Source: Chloroflexota bacterium (GTDB lineage: Bacteria; Chloroflexota; Anaerolineae; Caldilineales; Caldilineaceae). From it: a stretch of DNA of 22,423 bases. Both the position numbers and the translations under genes were made by a program. This document shows positions 1 to 9,000 of this stretch, one piece after another. The stretch is from the NCBI GenBank assembly GCA_003577365.1, contig QEUY01000003.1, positions 1-22,423 of the forward strand, in the 5' to 3' direction. The notes beneath the pieces were generated by a model. It was not told where the DNA came from. It searched no databases and saw only the letters and a program-made list of their open reading frames with translations. How positions within the stretch are numbered: the first letter of the stretch is position 1; each line of letters starts with the position of its first letter.

Positions 1-1
1 A

Positions 2-148
2 GAACAGAGCTTTAAGGCCGTCATGATTGCCCTGCCGTTGCCCCCGCTTGCCGTTGCGCTGGAAGGCGAGGGGGAGCGGATCGAAGCCGTGCGCAAGGCG
101 ATCATGACCGCTGGCCCCGATGGAATGCCTTCGCTCTATATCCGGTAA
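2..148 (+). pseudogene. Caspase-family protein, internal fragment ending at an in-frame TAA (5' end outside window)
   Basis: An open frame enters from the left edge and ends at TAA 146-148 with residues GPDGMPSLYIR. This segment resembles the region between the protease domain and the conserved C-terminal domain in caspase (peptidase C14) family proteins of Chloroflexota and cyanobacteria, where a short 'PSLYV(R/K)E' stretch leads into the C-terminal domain. The sequence right after the stop continues the same frame and the same family, so this is probably the upstream half of one broken gene, with TAA replacing a sense codon such as GAA. The catalytic His/Cys region would lie outside the window and cannot be checked. 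Family assignment is from remembered pattern only. Confidence 0.55.
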
Positions 149-154
149 GGGCCC

Positions 155-931
155 TTGCACGGGGCTGCGCTTTTTCTGCGCGCCGGCCCAGACGGCTATG
201 AGATGCGCCGCGCCGGCGACCCGTACGGGCTGATACACACGGTCCCCCAGGTCATGGCGTGGAATGTGCAATTGGCGGTGCAACGGCTGGAGCACATCGC
301 CCGGTGGACGCAAATCCTCACCCTTGCCAGCCCAAATAACCTGATCCCCTCCGACGCGGTGCGCATCATCCTGTCTCGGGTCAGTGCGGCAGGTAAAGAA
401 GAGCCCGTCGATACAACGGGTGTGGTTCGCCTGGAATATGAACTGCGCGACGGCAAGTGGCGCCCGCCCGCGTTCCGGATCAACCTGACCAACACCAGTT
501 CTCTGACCCTCTTCTGCATGTTGTTCGACCTGACCGAGGGGAAGGCCGTCCAGCCGCTGCTTGGTCGCGGCGTCTGGCTCGAACCCGGCCAGGAGATTGC
601 CGTGGGGGAAGGGCGCCCGCTCATCGCCCACCTCCCCGACGACCTCTGGGAACTGGGCATTACCCAGGTGCGCGACACCATCAAGCTGATCGTCAGCACT
701 GGCGAAAGCGACGCCAATCTGCTGGCCCAGGAAGATCTGCCCATGCGGCCGAACCGCGAGACCGCCTACCAGGGTCCCCGGCGTACAAACAACACGTTGG
801 AGCGGCTGATGCGCCGCGTGATCACCCGTTCGGTCGCCCGTCGCGGGGGCGGTGAAGAAGCGATCGTCTACTGGAACAGCGCCGAGGTCACCACGCTGAC
901 AGTCCGCCTGCGCCCGGACAATGAGCTGTGA
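155..931 (+). CDS. C-terminal domain of a caspase-family protein, separated from its upstream part by a stop codon
   Basis: The first possible start after the TAA at 146-148 is TTG 155, 3 nt after AAGGG (147-151); the next in-frame ATG is 203. The 258 residues match the conserved C-terminal region of bacterial caspase-like (C14) proteins as I recall it: 'QRLEHIARW' near residue 45, 'VRLEYELRDGKWRPPAFRINLTN' in the middle (here split by me: VRLEYEL, then KWRPPAF), 'GVWLEPGQE', 'DDLWELGIT', 'IKLIVST', and 'NTLERLMRRV' near the end. The domain is predicted beta-rich with no catalytic residues of its own. Either the gene is inactivated, the stop is read through, or this part is translated separately by reinitiation. 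A REPIN-like element starts 28 bp after the stop. Confidence 0.6.
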   Translation: MHGAALFLRAGPDGYEMRRAGDPYGLIHTVPQVMAWNVQLAVQRLEHIARWTQILTLASPNNLIPSDAVRIILSRVSAAGKEEPVDTTGVVRLEYELRDGKWRPPAFRINLTNTSSLTLFCMLFDLTEGKAVQPLLGRGVWLEPGQEIAVGEGRPLIAHLPDDLWELGITQVRDTIKLIVSTGESDANLLAQEDLPMRPNRETAYQGPRRTNNTLERLMRRVITRSVARRGGGEEAIVYWNSAEVTTLTVRLRPDNEL

Positions 932-959
932 CAAAATCTGGAGCGTGCTACCAGCTACC

Positions 960-1046
960 GTAGATCACGCTACCAGCGTGACACGAGTGCGTGAGAGCAA
1001 CCAGCAGCGATAGGAGCAGCGCCGTCGCCCTGGTAGGGCGACCTAC
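960..1046. repeat. REPIN-like double palindrome, copy A (87 bp)
   Basis: Two short palindromes lie in inverted orientation. The first is tcacgct-acc-agcgtga (965-981). The second is gtcgccct-ggt-agggcgac (1024-1042), a perfect 8-bp stem. The ends are mutually inverted (gtagatc at 960-966, gacctac at 1040-1046). A second copy with identical length and ends but a divergent centre lies at 10182-10268. Two inverted REP units around a variable spacer is the architecture of REPINs. No RAYT transposase is in the window. It sits just 3' of a gene, so it may also act as a transcript 3' end. Confidence 0.8.
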
Positions 1047-1067
1047 AGGGTTGGCTGGCGCCCACCC

Positions 1068-1133
1068 GACCTCCGGGAGGTGACCAGATTCAGCTTTGTA
1101 AACTAGACTATTTCTGGTCACCTCCCGGAGGTC
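1068..1133. repeat. Perfect 21-bp inverted repeat, 24-bp loop
   Basis: The arms at 1068-1088 and 1113-1133 are exact reverse complements. Each arm contains the near-palindrome acctccgggaggt. The loop is AT-rich (tcagctttgtaaactagactattt). There is no T-run after the right arm, so this is not a classic intrinsic terminator. It is more likely a mobile palindromic element or a remnant of one. Confidence 0.75.
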
Positions 1134-1255
1134 TTACCGGCACAAGGCCCGCCCATGCAGACGCCGGTGGACCACAGGGGCTGCGGATGCAACGGATCTT
1201 TATAGAAGCTGTATCACAAAGAGCGGCGCAGGTCCGCACCCCCCAGACAAGCGAC

Positions 1256-1284
1256 TTGACCAGCGCCCCGTTTCCCGGTACGCT
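1256..1284 (+). promoter_or_regulatory. Possible sigma-70 promoter upstream of the TIR operon
   Basis: TTGACC (1256-1261) and TACGCT (1279-1284) are separated by 17 bp. If used, transcription would start near 1291, leaving a leader of about 215 nt before ATG 1507. The rest of the 932-1506 spacer holds the two palindromic elements described separately. I see no gene in it. Confidence 0.4.
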
Positions 1285-1506
1285 TGTGGCAGAACAGACT
1301 TCAGGGGCTGTACACGCTGACAAGCGATGAAAATTGCACACGGATTTTCAGGATGAACGCAGCTTTTCGACTTTTGATTCGTGCAGTCCGCGTACGATTT
1401 TCACAGCCAAAGAGAGTGATACGGAGCACACAGAGACGGAATTAGGAGATCGAGAAACAGGTTTTGCTCGATGTTCTCCGTTGCGATTGGAGCTAGAGAG
1501 ACACCC

Positions 1507-2676
1507 ATGACCCGTTCCACCCTGCCACCCCTGCGCCGGCCCGTTGCGGAGACAGCGCCCGGCGATGGTCGCATCTTTATCAGCTATGCCCACCGCGACG
1601 AGGAGTTTGTCTTCCGGCTGGCGCGCGACCTGGAGGCGCGCGGGGCGCAGGTCTGGATCGACCGGGGTGACATCCGCGGGGGCGCTCGCTGGCGGCAGTC
1701 GATTGCCGATGGGGTCCGCAACTGCCGGGCCTTTTTGCTGGTCGTTTCGCCCGAGGCGCTGGCCTCGCCCTTTGTGACGGAGGAGGTGAGCCAGGCGCTG
1801 GCGCAGCGCAAGCCCATTTTCCCGCTGCTCTATGGCCGGGCCGACCTGCGCCGTTTTCTGGACGGCCAGCTCGAACGCTACCAGTATCTCGACTTCCGGC
1901 GCGGGGGGTACGCCCAGAACCTGGCCGACCTGGTGGCCGGTCTGCTCGCCGTGGGCGTGCCGCTGCACGAGGCGCCCGAGGCCACGCCGGAGCATTTGCA
2001 GGTGCGCCGGGACCAGCTTTTGGGCGAGCCGGTGCGCCCGCAGTGGGGACAGGTCTTCGCCCGTATCCCCGGTTGGGCGCTGGCCTGGGGCATCGGCTGG
2101 GCGATCTTCTGGGTCGCGATCGCCCTCTTTGCCCTGGTCACCGGGGGCGATGTGGAGCAACCCTGGTTCCTACCGGTGGGCGGCTTTGTGGGCGGCGTGG
2201 CCGGCGGGCTGGTCGCTGGGCTCTTTACCATGCTGGCGCTGCGCCACCACGCCGGCAGCATTGCCTGGAAACACATGGCCGCCTCCATCCGCATCTGGGG
2301 CCTGGTGGGGCCGCTGGGCGCCATCGCCGCCGGTGCGCTGGCCTTTGTCGTCTTCAACCCGGAGACAGTCAATGCGCTGACCGGGCTTGACTGTTCCGAG
2401 CTCGGTTTTGGCGAGTGCGTCGGCCAGATCATCGGCGGGGCGATCGCCAGCGCGCTGGCCGCGGCCTTTTTGCTGCTCCTGTTGATCTTGCTCTATGTGG
2501 CGGTGGCGCTGCTGCTCATCGGTACGGTGGCCGGCTGGCTGGCCGTGCGCCACATCCGCCGGCTGGAGCCAGGCATCCTGGGCCGGCAGGCGATCTGGGT
2601 CATCCTGGGCTGGGGTGGCGGCGCCATCGTCGCAACGGTGGTGTCGCTTGTGGTGGTCGGCCTGGTGTCGGAATGA
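1507..2676 (+). CDS. TIR domain protein with C-terminal multi-pass membrane region
   Basis: The product is 389 aa from ATG 1507; an in-frame ATG at 1471 has no better ribosome site. Residues 20-150 form a TIR domain (TIR_2-like): strand 'GRIFISYAHRD' at 21-31, 'VWIDRGDIRGG' at 49-59, 'FLLVVSPEAL' at 76-85, and the acidic pair E92/E93 in 'SPFVTEEV', the position of the catalytic Glu of NAD-cleaving TIR domains. After a short linker, residues about 190-387 contain roughly six hydrophobic segments (191-212, 222-246, 264-283, 304-325, 325-345, 361-386). This suggests a membrane-bound TIR enzyme or a TIR-gated membrane effector. It is the first gene of an operon, with the next start 11 bp downstream. 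The TIR call is firm; NADase activity is inferred. Confidence 0.87.
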   Translation: MTRSTLPPLRRPVAETAPGDGRIFISYAHRDEEFVFRLARDLEARGAQVWIDRGDIRGGARWRQSIADGVRNCRAFLLVVSPEALASPFVTEEVSQALAQRKPIFPLLYGRADLRRFLDGQLERYQYLDFRRGGYAQNLADLVAGLLAVGVPLHEAPEATPEHLQVRRDQLLGEPVRPQWGQVFARIPGWALAWGIGWAIFWVAIALFALVTGGDVEQPWFLPVGGFVGGVAGGLVAGLFTMLALRHHAGSIAWKHMAASIRIWGLVGPLGAIAAGALAFVVFNPETVNALTGLDCSELGFGECVGQIIGGAIASALAAAFLLLLLILLYVAVALLLIGTVAGWLAVRHIRRLEPGILGRQAIWVILGWGGGAIVATVVSLVVVGLVSE

Positions 2677-2687
2677 AGGAGAGCACC

Positions 2688-5600
2688 ATGTGGATCCTCT
2701 TGCTCGACCATTCGGAGTCCATGGGCAGGCCGTTTCAGGGCCAGACGGACTTTGCCGGCCGTAAACGCACCGCGCAGGCAGCGATCAAGCTCGCTGCGGC
2801 CAAGAGCGCGCTCATCGAGCACCTGGCCGGCATCGGCGGCGCCACCCGGCTGGCGCTCTTTGGTTTTACGGCGACCGCATCGCTGCTTTACGAGGGCATG
2901 TCCGGCGATCAATCGGGCGTACAGCGCGCCATCGACCCACTCCAGGCGGAAAACGGCACCGACATTGCCGCAGCGCTGGACGCGGCGGGCGACCACATCC
3001 GCACAATCAGCGGCGTACCCATCTTCCGCGTGCTGTTGATCTCCGATGGCCTGTCGGATCGCGAGCGGGCGGCGGCGGCGGCGCAGCGGCTGGTGGCGCA
3101 GGGTGTGGTCATCGACGTCATTCTCATCGATCCGACGGCGGAAGGGGAGGCCGTGGCTCGCGCTATTGCCCTCAACGGTTCGGTCGCCGCCGTCACCAGC
3201 CCCGCCGAACTGGCAAAGGGCGTGGCCGAAGCCGCCCAACAGGAACAGGAGTTGGCCCGGCAGGCCGAAGCCATCCTGGCCGCAGTCGAAGAAGAGGCGC
3301 GCGGCGTGGCCGCCAAAACGGCGCCGGAGGAGAAGCTGGCTTTTACCGCCGGCTATCCCGGCGCCGTCTCGCCGGACACATGGTACTCATTGCTGGTCTA
3401 TCTGCATCTGGATGGGTTGCAGGCGCAGGTGGCGGCGCAACTGCAGCAGCGCGCCGCCCAACTGGGTCTGAAGCCGCAGACTACAACGGCCGGCGCGACG
3501 CGGCGGGTGCGTCGCGGCGAGTGGTTGCGCCTTACCCCGCACGTCGAGAGCGTCACCTTTAACCCCCTGTCGCAGGAAGTGGCCTGGCACGAGGATGTCC
3601 AGGAAGTTCCCTTCCGGCTCCGGGCCGAAGCCGGGGTGGCCGGCCGCATCTTGCCCGGCTATATCGATGTCCATGCCGGCCCAGTCCTGATCGCGATGAT
3701 CCCCCTGGCGCTAGCGGTGCGCAAGCCGAGCGAGCCTGAGGACGAGAGCCAGCCGGTGGCCACCAGCGCACAGATCTTTGGGCGGATCTTTGCCTCCTAT
3801 TCGCATCAGGACACACCCATCATCGACGCCTGTGTCGCCGCCTATGAAGCGCTGGGCATCTACGTCTATATCGACAAACAGTCGCTGCGCAGCGGCCAAC
3901 AGTGGAAGCGTCTTCTCCACCAGTTTATCGAGGAGTCCGACTGCTTCCAGTTATACTGGTCCCAGGCCGCCAGCAAGTCGCCCTATGTGGAGGACGAATG
4001 GCGCCACGCGCTGGCGTTGACGGGGCGCAAAGGCGAACACTTTATCCGGCCCCTGCGTTGGGAGGAGGAGTGGCCCCGGCCACCGGCAGAACTGGGCCAC
4101 CTGCACTTTGCTCCCCTCGACCTGGCTGCGCTCGAACAGCAGACCAAACGGACCCTAGCGCCGGCCAAAGCTGCGGAACAGACGACCTTACTGCCCGTGC
4201 CGGTCACGGTGTTGCCCGTCCTGCCTGGCCCACCGCCGGAGATGGTGGCGGCGGTGCGCGAGGACGCCGCCTATGCGGTCAGCTTTCTGGAACAGGTCAC
4301 CGCTCTGCGCTACTATCCGGCGCCAACGCTGCTGGTGGATGAGCACATCGTCCGCTCCATCCGGGCAGTTGTCACAACGGACCTGGCGCCGCCTACAGGC
4401 GAGGAGGCAACGCTCGCTTGCGCCTGGCGCGACATCCTGCAAGCCATTGCCCTGGGCTTTCACTCGCAGAACTACACACCGCCGGACCGCCAAGAAGAGT
4501 TTGCCACCGCCTTTGGCGCCGGTCGCCTGCTGAGCGAAGAGCAGTTCCACGCTGTGCAGATGCTCTGCGAGGCCGCCATCGACCAGGCCGTCGATCCCTA
4601 CATTCAGCCGGCGTGGCTGGCGGCGCGAGCCGAATTCAGGCAAAAGTACCCTGAGATCGACATGGGGGACTCGCTCTCGTCGTTTGTGCTCACCGCGCTG
4701 GATATGGCCCTTGCCGCCGCCGCGGCAACCCAACCTGCGGACCAGGGACACCGTGGCGTTATTTACGGCGAGAATAGCCAGACCACGTTACAACAGTTCC
4801 AGGCCGAGTTCGACCGCGCGGGCATTGCGGCCAGTGGCGGCAGCTTCTCGCTCGAATTGTCCGGTTCGGCGCGGGCATTTCTGTCGCTGCTGGCGGAATG
4901 TCGCCAGCAGCTGGCAACCCGCCTGCCCCGGTACGATGACAGCACCCGCTATCTGGCCCCACAGGACACGGCCGATGAGCGTCTGCTGGCAGTTGCCTCG
5001 CTGGCGGGCGCAATTTGCCGCGAGGTGATCGACTGGCAATCTCCGGCCGCCGGCCTGTGGAACTGGTTGCACCCGCTGGCGCAGCCTGGCTGGCGGCAGG
5101 TGCGCGACGAACTGGCGAAGCAGGGGTTCGCAAACTTTCACCCCGACCTGGACTTTGGAGCGTTCCTCGCTGCGCTGTTGCAAATGCTGCAAACGCTGTT
5201 GGAGGAAGGGCTGCACTGGTTTGGCGACTTCAGCATCGAGCATACGTATGCGATTGCCAGAGAGAGCTGGGAGAATCTCCGGCGCGCAGCGCCCGATCTG
5301 GCGCTGACAGCGCAACCGAGACCCCAGGGAATTTGGGAGAAACACGAGATGGTCTCTCTCTCCGGCCCGTTTCGGGAATTCGTGCGCCTGTTTGGGCTCG
5401 CCAGCGAGGGCCTGCTACAGGCCGTGCGCAGCGCCCCCACGAGCACTGTGACTCAACGGCTCTTTCTGGTGGAGGCGCCCACCTACGGCATCTTTGTCCC
5501 CTCTGACGCCCCGGCGTGCGACGACCAGCTCAAACATTGGGCGCTGGCCCGGCAGACCCCCACGGAGCTGACCCTTCCGCAGACCGCGCGCGTGCTCTTC

Positions 5601-6074
5601 TGTCTCAGCGCCTACGAACGCATGGCCCGGCAGTTGCAGGGAGAGGCGATGCACCCGGCGTCGAGCCAGCGCCTGGCGCGCGCCTTCCAGCGCAGCGTGT
5701 TGATCCACGAACACTTCCATGCGATTTTGGAAACAGGGCTGGATGACGGCCAGCGGATGGCAGCCGGGCCGGCCCATCCCGACATCTGGCAGGCGGCTAC
5801 GGGCTTGAACGAGTCGCTGGCGGTCTGGATGGAGCTCCATGCCGCCCGCGAGGACCCAGAGCTGGCCCGGCTGGTGTGGGAGTACATCCGTGCTGGCGAT
5901 TATCCAGCCTGGCCCTATCGCGGCGCAGAGCGAGTGGAGGCCATCTACCAGGAGCAAGGTCTGGACGGCGTGCGGCAACTGATCCTGAGCCTGCGCAAAG
6001 ATCCGGAGGCCGCGCACAAGGGCTTCGACACCATGCAGAAGGCCGGCGGCTTCCTGAATGGAAGGGTTCGTTAA
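2688..6074 (+). CDS. vWA - TIR - putative HExxH metallopeptidase fusion protein
   Basis: ATG 2688 is preceded by AAGGAG (2676-2681) with ideal spacing, giving 1128 aa; the overlapping ATG 2673 is less likely. Residues 1-200 are a von Willebrand A domain with a complete MIDAS: DHSES (7-11), GTD, and ISDG. Residues 232-352 carry a 'WYSLLVYLHL' segment and a beta-rich stretch often placed before bacterial TIR domains. Residues 365-500 are a TIR domain ('GRIFASYSHQD', 'YIDKQSLRSGQQW'), with the likely catalytic Glu E437 in 'VEDEW'. Residues 500-870 are helical and unrecognised. Near the C-terminus 'LIHEHFH' supplies HExxH (H1007, E1008, H1011), and E1042 in 'NESLA' sits where gluzincin-like peptidases have the third zinc ligand. 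The vWA and TIR calls are secure. The protease call rests on motif and spacing. Confidence 0.85.
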   Translation: MWILLLDHSESMGRPFQGQTDFAGRKRTAQAAIKLAAAKSALIEHLAGIGGATRLALFGFTATASLLYEGMSGDQSGVQRAIDPLQAENGTDIAAALDAAGDHIRTISGVPIFRVLLISDGLSDRERAAAAAQRLVAQGVVIDVILIDPTAEGEAVARAIALNGSVAAVTSPAELAKGVAEAAQQEQELARQAEAILAAVEEEARGVAAKTAPEEKLAFTAGYPGAVSPDTWYSLLVYLHLDGLQAQVAAQLQQRAAQLGLKPQTTTAGATRRVRRGEWLRLTPHVESVTFNPLSQEVAWHEDVQEVPFRLRAEAGVAGRILPGYIDVHAGPVLIAMIPLALAVRKPSEPEDESQPVATSAQIFGRIFASYSHQDTPIIDACVAAYEALGIYVYIDKQSLRSGQQWKRLLHQFIEESDCFQLYWSQAASKSPYVEDEWRHALALTGRKGEHFIRPLRWEEEWPRPPAELGHLHFAPLDLAALEQQTKRTLAPAKAAEQTTLLPVPVTVLPVLPGPPPEMVAAVREDAAYAVSFLEQVTALRYYPAPTLLVDEHIVRSIRAVVTTDLAPPTGEEATLACAWRDILQAIALGFHSQNYTPPDRQEEFATAFGAGRLLSEEQFHAVQMLCEAAIDQAVDPYIQPAWLAARAEFRQKYPEIDMGDSLSSFVLTALDMALAAAAATQPADQGHRGVIYGENSQTTLQQFQAEFDRAGIAASGGSFSLELSGSARAFLSLLAECRQQLATRLPRYDDSTRYLAPQDTADERLLAVASLAGAICREVIDWQSPAAGLWNWLHPLAQPGWRQVRDELAKQGFANFHPDLDFGAFLAALLQMLQTLLEEGLHWFGDFSIEHTYAIARESWENLRRAAPDLALTAQPRPQGIWEKHEMVSLSGPFREFVRLFGLASEGLLQAVRSAPTSTVTQRLFLVEAPTYGIFVPSDAPACDDQLKHWALARQTPTELTLPQTARVLFCLSAYERMARQLQGEAMHPASSQRLARAFQRSVLIHEHFHAILETGLDDGQRMAAGPAHPDIWQAATGLNESLAVWMELHAAREDPELARLVWEYIRAGDYPAWPYRGAERVEAIYQEQGLDGVRQLILSLRKDPEAAHKGFDTMQKAGGFLNGRVR

Positions 6075-6096
6075 GATCATCAGGGAGGAGGCGACC

Positions 6097-9000
6097 ATGC
6101 GACAACCCATCGTCACAGGTTCCCGGCTCCCCGCAGCCGCGGGGGCCGCTCCGAATCTGAGAGCGTACGCCCTGCAACGAGGGCTACCTCCTGCCGCGCC
6201 CGTTGACGCGCCCGGCCAACGGCTAAGCGGAGGGGTTGGCGAAACCAATGGCCGCGGCCGGCCTGAAGAAGAACTGGACGCCGCGCCCTCACCCGCGGCC
6301 GGCGCGCCAACCGTGGTCCTCATCCCCGATCTCTTTGGCAGCCACCTGCGCGAGGGCGAGCGCCGTATCTGGCTGGAGCTTGCGGCGTTGGAGAAGGGAC
6401 TGCTGGGCCGGCTCGACCTCACCGCCAGACCCCCTGCCCAGCCCGACGGGCTGGTTGCCGGCTACGAGGCGCTACAGAGCCATCTCGCCCGCGACTTTCG
6501 CGTCGTCGCCCTGCCCTATGACTGGCGCCGCTCGCTCCTTGAACATGCACAGACACTGGACAAGCTACTCGCAGACGAACTGAAACGGGACCAGGCGCCT
6601 ATCTACTTGCTGGGGCACGGAGCCGGCGGGCTGGTCGCCCGCGCACTGGTGGCGACCGCGCCCGCGCGCTGGAATCAACTGACGGCGCGCGGGGGGCGGC
6701 TGGTCATGGCCGGCGCGCCTCAGCGCGGCTCCTATGCGTTGCTCGAGCTGCTCTGTGGGCAGGCGCCGCTCGCCCAACTGTTGAGCAGGGTGGACCCGGA
6801 GCGCGACAGTGCCGCCATCTGCAAGCTCTTCTGGCGCTTTCCAGGGCTGGTTGAGCTGCTACCCCGGGATGAGGCGACGTGGCGCGAGACCTTTGCCGCC
6901 GCCCGGCTCCCCTACCGCCCGCGCCCGGCAACGCTGCAACGGGCGCTGGACAAAGCCCGGCAGAGCTGGCGGCAGCTTGAGCAGGCGCTCGATCCAGCCC
7001 ACATGTGCGCGCTGGCGGGCGCCGGCGAGTGGACGCCCACGGGTGTGGAACTCGGCGATCAGAAGGAGTTGCGCTTTGTGGGTGATCGCGCGGGTGATGG
7101 TATGGTCCCCTGCGCCGCTGCCACGCTGGCGGATGTGCCGGTCTGGTACACCGCAGCCGCCCACGGTGATCTGCTGGCCCAGCCCGCTATCTTCCCAGCA
7201 CTGGTTGACCTGCTGGCCACGGGGACAACCGATCAACTGCCCACGACACCCCCGGCAGGCGGCGACCGGGGCGAGCGAGCGTACCGCCCGGTGCAACCGG
7301 CATCCTCCCCCACTCCCGGCGAACTGGCGCGCATCGCCCTAGGACGAGCGCCCGCACGCACGCCCGATGAAGGTCCGCCGGTGACGCTACGGCTGTCGGT
7401 GGTCCATGCCGGGCTAGAGCACGCCCTCTATCCGCTGGCGGTGGGCCATTACGATGGCGATGTGCTGACCGGGGCCGAGTGGGTGCTTAACGAGCGGCTC
7501 GATGGCCGCCTGGCCCGCCGCCGCTCGATGAATCTCTACCCAGGGCCAGAAGGCACGGTCGAGCTGATCCTGGCGCCTGGTCTCTCGCCGCCAGGTGCGC
7601 TGGTCATTGGGCTGGGCGAAGTGGGGCAGATCACCGCAGACATTGTGACGCGCGGCATCGTGACCGGCGCCCTGCGGCTGGCCCTGGCCCGGCTAGAAGC
7701 CCCGCCTGCAGCGGGACAGCAGCAGCCCTGGCGCCCGGCTGCCTTGAGCGCGCTGCTCATTGGGACGCGGGGCGGGCGGGCGCTCACCATCGAGGGCTCC
7801 ATCACCGCGATTGTCACCGGCGTCATGCTAGCCAACCGTGTGTTGCGCGATTGCAACCTGCTCGACCAGGTTCAGATCAGCGAGATTGAGTTCATCGAAA
7901 TCTACGAGGAGCTTGCCATTCGCGCTGCCCATGCGGTGCGCCGCATCGAACAATTTTTGCGTCTTGCCCGTAGCGCAAATGAACAGCTCGATGTGGAGCG
8001 CTATCTGGTGCGCGGGGAGGGGGGCTTTGCCGGTGCGCCGGCCCGCGAATACGAGGCCGGCTGGTGGCGGCGGCTGCAGATCACTCAGCCTGCGCCCGGC
8101 CCCGAGGGTGCTGCGCCAGAGAGCGCGCTCGATTTTCTGCTGCTGACCGAGCGCGCCCGCGCCGAGCGGACGCTGCTGCCCACCCAGCGCGCGCTGGTCG
8201 AGATGCTGGTGAACAAGAGCATCCACGAAACGACGAACGACCTGGCCATCCCCGCCACGCTCTTTGAGCTGCTCATTCCTCTCGACCTGAAGAGCCAGCC
8301 GCTGGAAAGCATCAATCTGCTGCTGGTGGTGGACGAGGTGACCGCACAGTACCCCTGGGAGATGATGGCCGAACGGCAATTCGATGGCGCCTCCACGGAT
8401 CAAGGCCAGCCGCTGCGTCCGCTCTCGGTGCAGATGGGACTATTACGCCAGTTGACCACCGCCAGCCATCGCGTCCGGGTGCAGGGTCCGCGCCAACACA
8501 CGGCTCTGGTGGTGGGCGAGCCCAAGTTGGACGAGCCTGCCTTCCCATCTTTGCCCGGTGCGGTGGTGGAAGCAAAGGCGGTGGCACAGACGCTGGCCGA
8601 GTACGGTTATCAAGTAACTTTGCTCATAAACGAAGAGGCCGCGGTGATAGCCGATGCGCTCTTCGCCGGTGATTACCGCATCATCCACATTTGCGGCCAC
8701 GGCATCTACCGCCCCGGCTCGCCGGCCCAAAGCGGCGTGGTGCTGGGCAACGGCGTCTATCTGACCGCAGCTGAGATCGCACAGTTGCGCATCACGCCGG
8801 AGATGGTCTTTTTGAACTGCTGCTATCTGGGTGCGCTGGACCAGCCCTCGAACGCGCCGCAGCTTCGCCAGAGCCAGCAGGCGTGGAACAAGCTGGCCGC
8901 CAGCGTCTCGCAAGAGTTGATCAAGATCGGAGCGCGCGCTGTGGTCGCGGCCGGTTGGGCCGTCAACGACGCGGCGGCGGCGCTCTTCGCCACCGAACTT

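Noticed and set aside
1068..1133. Intrinsic terminator for the caspase-family gene
   Set aside because: The stem is perfect but the loop is 24 nt and no T-run follows on either strand.
1348..2160. Long open frame of 270 codons on the minus strand over the first TIR gene
   Set aside because: It lies antisense to a clear TIR coding region in GC-rich DNA, where such shadow frames are expected, and its composition is unlike a protein family I know.
2415..2687. Upstream extension of the vWA-TIR reading frame by about 90 codons
   Set aside because: It overlaps the membrane part of the preceding gene, and the ribosome site AAGGAG plus the vWA domain start both point to ATG 2688.
5415..6422. Open frame of 335 codons on the minus strand across the junction of the vWA-TIR and CHAT genes
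   Set aside because: It overlaps two well-supported plus-strand genes including the HExxH region and their ribosome site; Ser/Arg/Pro-rich shadow sequence.
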